Assembly: GCA_021018815.1 (NCBI GenBank)
Contig: JAITYX010000007.1
Location: 3,039,001-3,103,000, forward strand
DNA from: Talinum fruticosum
Lineage: Eukaryota > Streptophyta > Magnoliopsida > Caryophyllales > Talinaceae
Direction: 5' to 3'
Length of the DNA: 64,000 nt
The notes below the pieces were generated by a model. The model saw only the letters and a program-made list of their open reading frames with translations. It did no database searches and was not told the DNA's origin. Position numbers and translations under genes: made by a program. Position 1 is the first letter of the stretch; every line of letters begins with the position of its first letter. Of this stretch, positions 21,340 to 32,479 are shown piece after piece.

Positions 21340-22051
21340 TCGCTCACAAGTGCGAGCGTTCGGTGCAACTCCCGGTGTCCCGCCCACTTGCTATCGTGAC
21401 ACTCCTTAACGACTTCCCTTCGCAGGTTGTCGTGGGCAGGTACGTAAAGGCGTTTGCCTTTTGTGAGTACAAGGCCATCTTCAACCCGAATCTCCTTGTC
21501 TTGCCTTCCCGCACGAGGTTGATGATGGTCCGGGCCAAGCGATCGTGCTTAAGCCCCTCACGAATCAGGTCCCTTAAGTTGCTTTGAGGCCGCTTATGTC
21601 GGCAAGCTCCCCTTTTCGGCTCAGGGCGTCGGCCACCGATTAGCCTTGCCGGGTTTGTACTCCAGCTCATAGTCAAAACTCGCCAGAAATCTTGCCACCT
21701 CGCTTGCTTGGGAGTGAGCTTCTTCCGTGTTTGAAAATAGCTCGTGGCAACGTTGTCTGTCTTGATGACAAACTTACTCCCTAGCAAGTAATGCCTCCAA
21801 GTGCGGAGACAATGCACTACTGCGGTCATCTCTTTCTCTTGCACCGTGTAACGCCTCTCGTATCATTAAGTTTCCAACTCTCGAAGGCAATGGGATGACC
21901 TTCCTGCATTAGAACTCCTCCGATGGCGAAGTCGAAGCATCGGTGTGTAACTCAAACGTCTTGTGAAGGTCGGAAGGGCAAGCACTGGTTCCTTCGTGAT
22001 AGCCTTCTTCAAAGCTCGAATGCTTGTTGGCACTCCGGCCTCCAAGCCCAT
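21340..22051 (-). pseudogene. RNase H and zinc-binding linker of gypsy pol, frameshifted
   Basis: 21866-22051 begins the RNase H domain (KKAITKEPVLALPTF), then shifts frame; FELHTDASD-like sequence is only readable in another frame. 21344-21844 continues with EKEMTAVVHCLRTWRHYLLG, FVIKTDNVATSYFQT and KKLTPKQARWQDF, all typical of the connection and RNase H. The adjoining stretch to about 21200 should hold the HHCC region, but it is scrambled. Confidence 0.85.
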
Positions 22052-22880
22052 CCTTTTCCCTTCTTCAACAAGTCGGTGAGAGGGGCGGCGATCACGGAAT
22101 AACTTTGAATGAATCGCCGGTAGTAGTTCACTAAGCCAAGGAAAGACCTTAGCTCGGTGACCTTAGTGGGTGGCTCCCACTCCTGTATGGCCTTCACCTT
22201 GGAAGGATCCATCCGAATCCTTCCCTTGCCGACAATATGACCCAAGAAGGGGACCTCTTCTTGGGCGAAGGAGCACTTTTCCTTCTTTACGTATAGCTGG
22301 TTGTCCCTCAAGGTTGAGAACACTTCTCGCAAGTGTCTCACATGCTCCTTTAGATTTTTACTATAGATGACAATATCATCTAAATAAACAACGATGAAGC
22401 GATCAAGGTAAGGAGCAAGTACCTTGTTCATGAGGGTGCGGAATGTGGCCGGTGCATTTGTGAGGCCAAAGGGCATGACTAGAAACTCGTACGAACCGTA
22501 ACATGTGACGCATGCCGCTTTTGCCTCGTCCCCTCGGCTATGCGGACTTGATAATACCCGCTCCTCAAGTCCAACTTGGTGAAGTACCTTGCATCTCCTA
22601 GTTGATCGAATAGATCATCGATGCGCGGAATCGGGTACTTGTTCTTGATAGTAATCTTGTTGAGTGCCCGTAATCGATGCACGATCGAAGGGACCCATCA
22701 TGCTTCTTCCGGAAAAGAACCGGCGCACCATAGGGTGATTTTGAGGGACGGATGTACCCAGCATCTAACAATTCCTTCAATTGTCGCCGCAGCCTCCTCA
22801 AGCTCCGGAGGTGCCATCCGGTAGGGCGCAAACGCCGGTGGTTTTGCCCCTTGCTCCAACTCGATGGCATGATCTACTTC
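22009..22880 (-). pseudogene. Reverse transcriptase of gypsy pol, frameshifted
   Basis: RT motifs run in order over three frames: [20 protein letters not shown] (about 22715-22780), [19 protein letters not shown] and [18 protein letters not shown] (22530-22670), then [12 protein letters not shown] and the catalytic YLDDIVIYS (22476 downward). The thumb and connection follow ([26 protein letters not shown]). The catalytic residues are kept, so single-base indels, not active-site loss, inactivated it. Confidence 0.92.
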
Positions 22881-23565
22881 CCGCCTTGGAGGAAGTTTCT
22901 TTGGTAGCTCGGCGGGCATCACACCTTGAAACTCGTCCAGCACCTCTTGGACGGCTTTGGGTGCTTGGACATCCTTTGCCCCCTCATCCTCCTTGAGGGT
23001 GGCGATGAAGGTCGGTTCCCTCTTCTTGATGCCCTTGGAGAATTGAAGAGCGGAGAGCATCTTCCCTTCATCAATCTCTCTCTTCACGGGGACGACACAA
23101 GGCTGCCCCATCTCCATGATACACATTGTGTTGGTGTAAGGCACTAAGAATGCCTTCACCGTATCAAGGAAATTGATACCAAGATAGAATTTCTTATCAT
23201 CTAAGGGAGCAACAGTGATGTCGGCCTTACCTTTCCACTCGGCCGATTTGGATTTCGGTGTTATGCGCAACACCTTCGATTGGGAGACTCCTTGCGTTGA
23301 CCCCTTGACGAAGCCCTTCTCCTTAGTGTAGGAGAGGCCAATTTCCTCGGCAAGCTCCTTGGCTATATAGACCGTATCGGCTCCTCGTATCCAACATGGC
23401 TTGTAGTGGCTTGCCGTTGACGTGGGTTTCCACATACATGCGTCCACGAGGCTGCCCCTCCACTTTAGCTTGGATGGCATTGAGAAGCCTCATGGAAGCG
23501 AGCTTCTTCTCCTCTTGTCGCTCTTCCTCCATGACTAGAGCGGCAAGTTTGCCCTTTTCGGACAC
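22880..23565 (-). pseudogene. Aspartic protease and linker of gypsy pol, frameshift at the active site
   Basis: One frame reads GRMYVETHVNGKPLQAMLDT then leaves the family pattern; the overlapping frame picks it up again at GADTVYIAKELAEEIGL. A one-base indel thus falls exactly at the DTG catalytic triad. After it come KFYLGINFLDTVKAFLVPY and QEVLDEFQGVMPAELPKKLP, then [19 protein letters not shown], the usual lead into RT. This stretch (22698-23480) is the longest open part of the element. Confidence 0.9.
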
Positions 23566-24691
23566 TCAAAGACTCGATGAGGCCCGTTGCAAAGGAAGCA
23601 AGAGATCTCCTTCTTGGTGTGGCCCTCCTTGGACTTCCCTTGTCCCTATAGGAGGACTGGCTTTGCCTTCTTAGGAGACTTGTCACGGTCTCCCCCACTT
23701 TTGCTGTGTTCCGCCTTCTTATTTTGTCCTTTTGAGGACTTGAATTCGTAGAGCGACTCGACGGCAAAGCAATTGCGGAGGCGAGGTCTTTTACTCCTCG
23801 CCTTTCTAACTCCATCCCGGCCCATCCACATAGGCCATCGAGGAAGAAGCATAACGCATCTTGGTCACCCATGGAAGGGATTTCCAGGCGTAATTCTTGG
23901 AATTCCTTCACATATTCCCGAATATGACCCTCCTTGTGTTGGAGGTGTCGAAGCTTGACCCGCGCTTCCCGTTGGGCATCCGTGGGATAGAACCGCTTCT
24001 TGAGTTCTTCCTTGAATGCCTCCCATGTGATAACGGGGTCAGCCCCTCGTTGACGTCGTCACACCGACGTCGCCACCAAACAAGAGCCGTATCTTTAAGA
24101 AAAAGGGAAGCGTTACTCACCTTGAGGTAGTCTCCCTCAATGCCGGAGGCTTTGAAGTAAGCCTCGAGTCGCCATAGGAAATTGTCAATTTCCTTCGCGC
24201 TCCGGGCTCCCTTGTAGTCCGGCGGCTTGGATGCACTCATCCTAGGGGCGTCGTTGCTTGGACCGACCCACTATTGGCCACCGCGCCCGTGCACAACTTC
24301 ATTTGTGCCTTTAATTCCTCCATTTGCTCCCTTTGGTCGTGGAGAGCGGCCCGAAGCTCTTGTTGACCATTGAGAGCGGCCTTGAGTTCGTTATCTTTCG
24401 CCTCCACTCGTGGCTTTAAGGGCGGCCACCTCCTTGGTGAAGTCCGTCGCTACCGCATTCAAGGCCAACCGCATCTCTTCCTTGAGCTCCGAGTCATCTT
24501 CCCTAGACTCGGAGCTCCCCGACTTGCTGAGTCGAGGTGTCGACTTCTTCCCTTAAGCCGACAAAGATACTCGTGTAGTTGGGCAACCCTTTCCTCGAGA
24601 GCAAGCAATAGCCTCTCGGGACTTCTCCCGGCCCTTCTTGCCTCCTTGTGGTTGTTGGCCTCCTTCGGTGATGCTCGACATTCTTGCCCAA
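23465..24691 (-). pseudogene. Gypsy gag with CCHC remnant, frameshifted
   Basis: The start (MSSITEGG, near 24680) matches the gag start of the nested derivative. The coiled-coil region is broken by frameshifts. 23908-24240 gives the core: KPPDYKGARSAKEIDNFLWR, LEAYFKASGIEGDYLKVSNA, DTALVWWRRRCDDV. 23465-23911 continues with MKEFQELRLEIPSMGDQDAL, FFLDGLCGWAGMELERRGVK, then a Lys/Ser-rich linker. The knuckle (CFLCNGPH-like) is readable only in another frame at about 23580. Gag would form the particle shell. Confidence 0.88.
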
Positions 24692-24696
24692 ACTTT

Positions 24697-24710
24697 GGCT
24701 CGATACCAAC
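24697..24710 (-). promoter_or_regulatory. Primer binding site of the chromovirus
   Basis: On the minus strand, GTTGGTATCGAGCC follows the 5' LTR directly; it is close to the initiator-Met form TGGTATCAGAGCC. Confidence 0.75.
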
Positions 24711-25243
24711 CGTCACGGGATGATAATTCACTCGAACTTAGTACCCGTGCGGCGCTAGCAAACTACACCCGAGACCCCTTTTATAAGCTTGCTAGTAAGC
24801 CTTAACGATGCTTAACTTAAGCTCGAGAGAGAAAGTTTAGTAAGCAAGGACACTTAGAGAGAGAAAGTTTGGGAGAATGCTTTGTGTATTGAACTCTTGG
24901 ATGTTTACAAATGAGGACCCCATGGGGGTATTTATACATGGCCACCTCCTCAATGGACGGTGGAGATCTAATTGATCCAACGGCTAGGATTGCACATCTA
25001 GAATCCTCTATACAAGTATCTACATCTCTACATTAGTGTAGAATATTCTGGAACTTGGGAGTCCTTGGTGGAACCAAGGAGAGAACTTTAGAAGATTCCG
25101 GGCTCTTCCGGAATCAAGGAGAGAAGTCTAGAAGATTCGTGGCTCTTCCGAATCAAGGAGAGAACTCTAGAAGATTCCGGCTCTTCCGAAATCAAGGAGA
25201 GAACTCTAGAAGATTCCGGATTCTTCTAGAGCGTTCCGTGACA
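24711..25243 (-). repeat. 5' LTR of the chromovirus
   Basis: Nearly identical to 19580-20107 over its length, including the 38-bp U3 repeats (25070-25230) and a minus-strand TATAAATA (24929-24936). Its final A on the coding strand has become G (GTGACG). Confidence 0.93.
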
Positions 25244-25953
25244 TTAGGTACGTAACCCATCGGTGGCCTCCCCATATACATGATATGAGGTTGGCTTTTA
25301 CCCCTTTCATGGAACTTTGATTTTTAAGTGAAATGAACATATATATCATCCTTCAAAAAAAATAAAAATTAACAAGACATTTTTTATGTCATTATTTAAA
25401 GTTTGAATTAGTTTTAATAATAAATGCATGCCGAAAATAATGATAGTTGTCTCAACAATTATAAATTAACGTCAAAATAATTGGCCTTTTTTAGTCAAAT
25501 TACAGTTCCCCTAGTTACGCCAAAAGTGATTTTTGGTCCATGCAACTATAACAAGAAGAACAATTCTCAATATAAATCCCAATTTTATAAAATTTGTGAA
25601 TATGCCAATGTAGGAAATCTTACCATTACAACTACGTACTGTTAGTTGTTTTATACTAGAAGAGTTTTTCTTTTAATTAATTTATTTATTGTAACTTTAT
25701 TAGGTGCATTTAAATTTACATTTATATATTCCATCCCATTTCTTAAGATTTTAGGTTTGCGTAACTCATGATATTTCAACTTTCTTCCGACTATCTTATA
25801 GGTTCTTTATCTTAATTTATTGGCATAATTAGGTTTTTATTGTGGTAAAAATATTCAAGCAGACATTTTCACTTGTACCCCAACTCTATGTGCAACTGTG
25901 TGGTTTCCTAATTAACAAAGACCCTCAAAATTCACTCACCTTAGATTTGGTGT
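25244..25953. other. AT-rich intergenic DNA
   Basis: No gene or element that I can support; right flank of the chromovirus. Confidence 0.6.
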
Positions 25954-26500
25954 TATAAACACCTAAAATGTTTCGTCCTTAATTATTTTATTTATTTTTG
26001 TTAGTTTGATGATGAAAATCGAGCTTCATTTGTATGCTCGCGTCAAGATCAGACTATAGCAGAGTGGCAAAACTCATTTCAGCTCACCGAAAAACCAACC
26101 AACATAAAAAAACCAGTCCAAAGTGCGTTTCCTTGGGTTGAACCAGCTCATATTCCAATTTCCATGTCAGTCCCAAACAGGTTTGGGCTCCCAAGCGTAG
26201 CTTCGAACGGACGCCGACTTCTTAACAATAAAAAGTGTAGTGTTTTGATTCTTTTTAATGTCCAAGCCTGGGACGCTTCCTCGGACCACAAGGCGTGGTT
26301 GTTTTAGTCTCACCCCGACCCCTAAGTCTCTCTCGAACGATGTCATTTTGACCGATTAAGTTTCCATATTTTTCGTTATCCATTTCCGTAAATCTCAACT
26401 CGATTAATCAATTTAACGTATGCCTCCGAAGAACTGCTATGAGGTTAGGGATAAAAGAGCATCAACTCGTCCAAACAAACAATACATCTTAGAGCATATG
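25954..26500 (+). repeat. Decayed LTR start, same family as 62547
   Basis: From TATAAACACCTAAAATG on, about 110 bp align with 62547-62665 (shared: GATGATGAAAA, GAGTGGCAAAAC). The first bases correspond to the TGTAGACACC start of Tat/Ogre-like LTRs. No purine tract lies before it, so this is a solo or 5' LTR fragment. The rest, to about 26500, is GC-richer and LTR-like but has no partner in the window, so the right border is a guess. Confidence 0.4.
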
Positions 26501-26648
26501 ATAACTCTAAGAGAATGGTCCTAAGCATGGAAACTCTTCTAACAACACTACAAGAATTGTATTTAACAACGGTTATAACTCTAAGAGAATGGTCCTAAGC
26601 ATGGAAACTCTTCTAACAACACTACAATAATTGTATTTAACAACGGTT
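26501..26648. repeat. 74-bp tandem duplication carrying the CACTA terminus
   Basis: Units 26501-26574 and 26575-26648 are near identical. Each holds flank-like DNA (CTAAGAGAATGGTCCTAAGC) followed by a CACTACAA terminus (26546 and 26620) and TTGTATTTAACAACGG. Confidence 0.9.
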
Positions 26649-27221
26649 ATAAATAAATTTTAACAACGGTTAACCACCGTATGAGTGAGCATTGTTAAAA
26701 GCTAGTACTTTTGACAACAGCTTATACAACCATTGTGAAAAAACCTTATAACAATGGTTCCATAACAACCACCATTGTCAATGGTGAGGTACATGACAAC
26801 GGTTTTTATAATAGTTGTTATTAAAATCCATGTCAAATTAGGTCTAATAACAACAGTTCTCTTGGAACTCTAGTTAGAGATACTTATAACAATAATTGTC
26901 TTCTGAATCGTTTTCATAGTTAAGGACTATTGACAACGATTTTTATTGATATCCGTTGTCAAAACCTGGCCTATAACAACAATTATCTTATGCACTCGTT
27001 GTCATAGGTGAGGACTATAACAACAACCTTTATCGATAACCATTATCAAAAGTCGGCTTGTAATAACGGTTGTACAAGAGAACCGTTGCCATAAAGCCCG
27101 ATCGCATGGACCTTTTATAACAATGGTTGTCAAGAAAACTGTTATCATAGGTCTCATATGACAACAGTTTCTCGAACAACCGTTGTTTGAAGATTTTTGT
27201 TTTTTTTCCGTTTCAGCCACC

Positions 27222-27304
<83 letters not shown>

Positions 27305-27406
27305 CAATGGTTGTTAAGAAAACTGTTATCATAGGTGTCATATGACAACGGTTTCTCTAAGCAATTATTGTTGGAAGATTTTTATTTATTTTTTTCTTTT
27401 CAGCCA

Positions 27407-27441
<35 letters not shown>

Positions 27442-27445
27442 TTTG
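26640..27445. repeat. Left subterminal repeat array with (TA)n tracts
   Basis: Roughly twenty copies of a 9-10 bp motif (ACAACGGTT, ACAATGGTT and their complements), often in inverted pairs 25-40 bp apart. A unit starting ATAACAATGGTTGT at 27117 is repeated at 27301. Each copy ends in GCCACCT followed by a (TA)n tract: 27225-27302 and 27409-27439. Confidence 0.85.
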
Positions 27446-28520
27446 TTGAAAGAACAACAAAGGTCAAATATCATTTTATTTTGCTTTTTAAAAGAAGTCC
27501 ACAAATATACACATCAAAATTCTTAAAAGTAACTAAAAACAAAATTTATATATAAATGTATACAACCTAACTAACTACGAATGGAGTGATTTTTGTAGAA
27601 GTTCGTACGAAACCTCGCCCATCGATCTCGGAGCTCATCTAATGTGACTGTTGGATAAGGTGTGGGGGCTTCTTTTCAGGAAAAACTGCGACCAGATCTG
27701 TAAAATAAATATCTTTACATCAAGTCCAAGTAATGAAAAAAATATCCCGATTGCCAAAAATTCAAATTTCGTAGAAATTGTAAATAACGTTGGTTAGAAG
27801 TACCAGTCTTGGATTGGACTTGGAATCATCCAAGTCCAAGCTAGCGTCAAAATTTCTTTCATGTATTGTACTATGTAGAAGTCACACTCCATGTTGCCGA
27901 TTTCTTGTGGCACTACAAAGATAACGAGATATATTAGTAGGTACGTAATAAGTAATTTAGCCAAGAAAAACTAATTCTTCAAAACCAAGCAAGAAAACCT
28001 CACCTTAACATTAACAACGAGATAGTTGTTTATGATCCCTTGTATTTCTCGACCCTCCTTTACAATTGTAAACTCCGATAGCACTATACATGGGAAAAAA
28101 ATGAAATTATCATGTATTAGAAATATATCCATAAAGAGCATTCAATAAAATGAAAGTACATCTAAATGAAAATTTGGGGAACTCACCTCTCAAGAATGCC
28201 AATAATTTCTTCTCGAGCACTCATTGGTTTACCCACAGTATCAAGCCAATAAGCCACGCCACACCTCGGGAAAATGACAACAAGCATCCAAGTGACGAAT
28301 TTAGTGACACAAACATCAAAAAACAAGAACATGTAATTACGAATTTTGTAGGTTAATAAATTAGGTTTGAACATTTACTTCTCGATGAATGATGCCAAAT
28401 AACATGACTTCCTCGTTCGTCTCATTAGGTCCGATATGAAATTGGATCTCTCGTCCAACGTCCGACCTACGGGCTGGATCACTTCGGGCAACAAAAATCG
28501 ATTGACTCGTTGCCCATGCT
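27446..28520 (-). pseudogene. Ulp1-like (C48) protease end of CACTA ORF2
   Basis: Minus-strand pieces fit the protease that ends many plant CACTA ORF2 proteins. 28183-28374 includes WMLVVIFPRCGVAYWLDTVG and the following MSAREEIIGILER, like the region around the catalytic His; the residue before WML is Thr instead of His. Near 27600-27665 another frame gives DELRDRWARFRTNF, the usual C-terminal end. Upstream, 28380-28480 reads IQFHIGPNETNEEVMLFGI. I cannot see the Asp or Cys of the triad. Stops and frame changes make it a pseudogene. Confidence 0.55.
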
Positions 28521-28552
28521 ACGAGTCAGGTCGTGCAACCACCTAGTATATA

Positions 28553-29290
28553 TTAAATTTTACGTAAGTAGTTACAAATAAAAATTAACCTAAATCCACA
28601 AGTGCATATAGTAAGTCCGGTCATAATAGTGGCTACACCAAGCTCCTCCATGTTGCAGATTGTAGGGCGTCGTCTTGGAAAAGTAAGAGTCCTTATTTCT
28701 TTCTCCTTCGTAACCCAACATTGAAGCTTGTGTTGTGATGTCCGAAACTGCGTCGAGAATCTCATCATATCGCCAAATCTTTGAGACGTGCATTCCATTC
28801 ATGAGCAAGTTGGAGAACTTCGGGTTGTGTAGCTGATTTCTCTATCTTCCGATTGCGAACTCACTTCGTAGGCATTTGATTGGGAGCCGACATTGCAAGC
28901 TTCGAACTCAAAGATGACTTTGCGGTCTTCTTCGAGATGATAAGCTCTTTCGAGGTCCTAATTCATATTGAATGATAGAAATTATAGTTGACAAGCCATA
29001 GTAATAACTTTTACAACGGTTAATTGAATTCACTAGTTTTAAATTTGAAATAATACTGTTGAATCGTCGAAGATGACCAAACCCTTGGGCCAAACAACAA
29101 AATTGTTGATAACTTCTTCAACAAGTATGCAAATGAGGTTAAGAGATCGGCACCGGACAATTACCATTCCCTTCCATCACTTCTCTAACCGTCACCTTAA
29201 CTTGATTGTCCAAGAGCGGTGAGACATGAACGAGGGCACCTAGCTGGTAGGGTTGAATAACAACCTTAGCCATAGTTTAATCAAGAAGAG
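28553..29290 (-). pseudogene. Middle part of CACTA ORF2
   Basis: A minus-strand start near 29272 gives MAKVVIQPYQLGALVHVSPL, then VTVREVMEGNGNCPVPIS. In another frame VINNFVVWPKGLV follows. This resembles the stretch between Transposase_24 and the Ulp1 domain in plant CACTA ORF2 proteins, where a V-x-x-x-V-x-x-x-V-x-W-P pattern is common. 28553-28808 has two overlapping weak frames with no recognisable motif. Confidence 0.45.
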
Positions 29291-29680
29291 GGTGATGAGA
29301 AGCTACGATGCAATGGATTGCTTGTATAAGGATCAACATAACAATTATAAACGTGCATGACATGTGTCATTCGAAACAACAAAAGCAAATAACATTAACT
29401 AACACAAGGACCATTACTTGAGAGAAGAGAAAATATAAACTACAAACAGATTCAACGGACAGATTTTTCCTTAAAAAGTCAACATTTTCCCGAGATAACG
29501 AGCTTCATCCAAAAAAGACATGCAAATATTATATATCACTCAATGATCACATGCCGTAGTTCCACAACAACCCAAAGTATACCATTGATTCAACAAATCA
29601 TATGTAATAAAAATGAAAGAAAAACATGCATCATATGTCACGTTAAACCATACCTTGAGCACATATCCAAATTATACACA

Positions 29681-30480
29681 TCATTGACTCAATAGCGACA
29701 AGCCGGAGTTCCAAATCAAGCATACATTGAAAGTTAACCTAGTTGAAAAACATGCATTAGATATCAATTCATACCTTGTCCATTGATTCGAAAACGACGT
29801 CGAGTGAGTTGGCTTTCCAGCCATGCGGTGCATATGTTGTGGGTTCACCCTTATGTAGGGCTTCAAGTTGGTGGCTGCATGCCTATCTTTGAGAAGTACT
29901 CCATGACAGCTTGTTGTCATCTCGAACATCATTTGTTGTTGAATATTGGCCGCCATTTGGTCTCTCATTTGGGAAAAGAGGGCATAGACGTCGACCGAGG
30001 TGGAACTGCTATTGCACTTCTTTCTAGCCCGAAAGTGGTGAAGAATACCCACGTAGCCACCGATAGCTCAAATACGACCGGAATGCTTATTTCTTCCTAG
30101 CTCCAAGGCTAGCTTGTTTTTCCTCCTCATGCTCGTCGACTTTAGAAGTCGATCGTTGTGACAATGACTCCTGTAAGAAGGAAAGAAATTGTCATAAGAT
30201 ATTTCGTACTAACTATTAAATGCATGAATGTCATTAATTATTAACACTCACTAATCGCGAAACAACATATTCACTTTCCGGTGTGATAAAGGTGCCATCT
30301 TTCCTCTTTCTTCCTTTAACCCATGACTTATCCTTGTCAATAGTAATCTGCGAAGGGTCTATGATGACACCTTCACCGGCTTAATTTCGAAGTTGTTCAA
30401 GCGTCCGGTTAAACAACTTCTTGTTCACTAGTCCTTATCCCCCATGGGACATGAAATGGAGATACACATTAGGCTTAATC
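29681..30480 (-). pseudogene. CACTA ORF2 linker region
   Basis: The frame at 29681-30052 contains SVDVYALFSQMRDQMAANIQ, a Gln/Met-rich helical segment typical of plant En/Spm ORF2 proteins. Upstream in translation order (about 30250-30480), other frames read VYLHFMSHGG and KDKSWVKGRKRKDGTFITPE. Stops separate the parts. Confidence 0.55.
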
Positions 30481-30639
30481 CTCTTCCGGTTGGCTTAACA
30501 TAGGGCTTGCAGTAGTAAACATTTATAGATTACAACAATGCTTCAATAAAAAGTAATAAAACAAATGCTAAATAAGTCTGTAAACATTTTTAAAATACAA
30601 CAATAAATGGAAAAGAAAAATAGAGAACAAGTGTTGAAT

Positions 30640-31226
30640 TGCCCGGAAGTCTTCAGACATTGATTCGTTCTTCGAATGTCTTCCATTAATCCTCCTTAAT
30701 AAAGTTGTAGGCCTCCCATGGTTGGCCTCTTAACTTGGTAAGCTTTGTTTTGTAGATATACATTTGGTGTAGGTTAGTCTTAAACAATCTCTAACGCTCC
30801 TCAACTCGAGAAAACATCTTCGATTTCACTAACAGGAAGAGCTTATCTTCCACTATTAACCAAAATACTTTCTAAAACACAAGAACGACATGCATTATTA
30901 ATACGTGTAAACTAATCATATAGGCATTAGTATAAGAAAGTTATACCAAGATATCATCCCAAACATTTTCTTTGGCCAAGTTCGGTACTTCTCGCCAATA
31001 ATCGAAGATGATCGGCACGTGTGTACTGGACCGCGACACCTACATAGCTATCGAAACAAGGTCTGTCTTTACCAATGGTGTTGCCGTTGTTATCGAATAG
31101 ATCATGACTTAGCATCAAATGATTTTCACGACAACGTGCCAACTTTTCTTTGTTTATCGTAGTTGGGCCTTTCGTCTTCTTCGTAGCAGTAGATGAAGAC
31201 GTAGAGGTAGTGCCTCGCTGATCCAT
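30640..31226 (-). pseudogene. CACTA ORF2 N-terminal Transposase_24-like domain, with an intron
   Basis: An ATG at about 31226 opens MDQRGTTSTSSSTATKKTKG, a low-complexity start. KEKLARCRENHLMLSHDLFD, IGKDRPCFDSYVGVAVQY follow. A frameshift then leads to VPIIFDYWREVPNLAKENVW, the typical core of Transposase_24 (TNPA-like). A GTATAA donor and a TTTTAG acceptor bound a probable 75-bp intron (30872-30946). The next exon goes on with FKTNLHQMYIYKTKLTKLRG. TNPA-type proteins bind the subterminal repeats. The frameshift and a TAG near 30798 make it non-functional. Confidence 0.65.
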
Positions 31227-31989
31227 TGTAGCCTCGAAAAGGGATACGTAAAGGATTTGTAGTCTTTTTACTTTAATCATGCAAATACTTAGGAGCACCC
31301 TACACTCACAATTTCAAATATATTTCAAAACTTCTTAAAATCGTAATGCTTTCGTAAACCCTAAACTCGTAAACCCTAAATTGTTCATACACTCACATAT
31401 AAGTTAGTCTTAGAAAAAGAAGGTAGGTAAACCCTAATTTGTAAACTCTAAAATGTCCATACACTTACATATAGCTCAGTCCTAAAAAAATAGAGACAAG
31501 TGTCGTCATTGCTTAAAGTAAATCGTATACCCTAAAAATGAAAATTTTCCTTCACCATTTGTCATCATTTACCAAACCCATTTATGAAAATGTCTAACAT
31601 TTCAATAATTCAAAACAAATAAACAAAAACAGAGACAGGTGTCATCATTGCTCAAAGGGAACCCTAAAATCTAAGAATGAAAATTTTCCTTTTACGCTTT
31701 TTCATAATATACCAAACCCACATTTCAAAATGTCTAACATGTCAACAATTCAAAGACAAAAAAAAAAAAAGAAAAAGAGACAAGTTCGATATCTAGAAGA
31801 AATGGCGAGAGAGAGAGCGCTACACGAGAGCGAGAGAGACGCATGTGAAGGTGCAGGTGGAGGGGGACAATGACGATGGTGGTTGATGGTGACGGTGGTG
31901 GTGGAAGCAACATCGTAGGCGGCGTTGGGTTAGAGAGGAGACTTGAACGAGAGCGAAACAGATGAGTGTTTGCGAGCGGAGAGAGCGAG

Positions 31990-32340
31990 AGAGAGAGAAA
32001 CGTTCTAAAAAGCGGTTCATTAAAAATAGACTTATGATAATGCTTCATACTAACAATCATTGTTATATGTCATACATATGAAAACGGTTTATTGAAACAA
32101 CCGTTGTCATAAGTTAGACCTATGATAACGGTTTTATGACACAACCGTTGTTATATAGTCCGTCCCATGGGCGTGGGCATCCCATGGTAGGAGGCAACAA
32201 CTATAAAGGCTGCCTGATGTGCTACACTTATAAAAATGGTTCGTTTGAGGAACTGTTGTCATATGTCATTTACCACATCAGTTCTAAGGATATGAACTGT
32301 TGTAATAAGGTAGTTTTTTTAGGAACTAATGGTTTTGTTC
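31990..32340. repeat. Internal or right subterminal CACTA-type array
   Basis: The motifs AACCGTTGT, GATAACGGTT and AACTGTTGT occur about ten times, alternating in orientation. It sits just upstream of ORF2 and before the TNP2 remnant. The GAGAGAGCG-rich DNA at 31800-31990 looks like a leader, and the long frame across it (31734-32060) is low complexity. Confidence 0.7.
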
Positions 32341-32479
32341 TTTTTATATACCCCGTGCTTATACATTGTTATTTTTCAAAAAAATAAATCCACGTGCAAA
32401 ACATAATTATTATCACACTAAACATTGTAAAATTTTCCAACTAAATATGAAAAACGACAATAAATACAAACATGTACAT

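Larger units (their letters stand above)
19580..25243 (-). mobile_element. Ty3/gypsy chromodomain retrotransposon (chromovirus), minus strand
   Basis: Two LTRs of about 530 bp (19580-20107, 24711-25243) flank, in minus orientation, PBS, gag, zinc knuckle, protease, RT, RNase H, integrase, chromodomain and PPT. All usual domains are present but split by frameshifts, so it cannot make a full polyprotein. LTR ends are TGTCACGG...CCGTGACA. The TSD is TTAG (19576-19579 and 25244-25247), 4 bp, as in the nested relative at 7613-9353. The LTRs are very similar, so insertion is fairly young. Confidence 0.95.

Noticed and set aside
27002..27526. Frames coding Ile-Tyr repeats
   Set aside because: Translations of (TA)n microsatellites.
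31734..32060. 108-codon minus frame upstream of CACTA ORF2
   Set aside because: Ser/Leu/Pro low complexity from GAGA-rich leader DNA and subterminal repeats.
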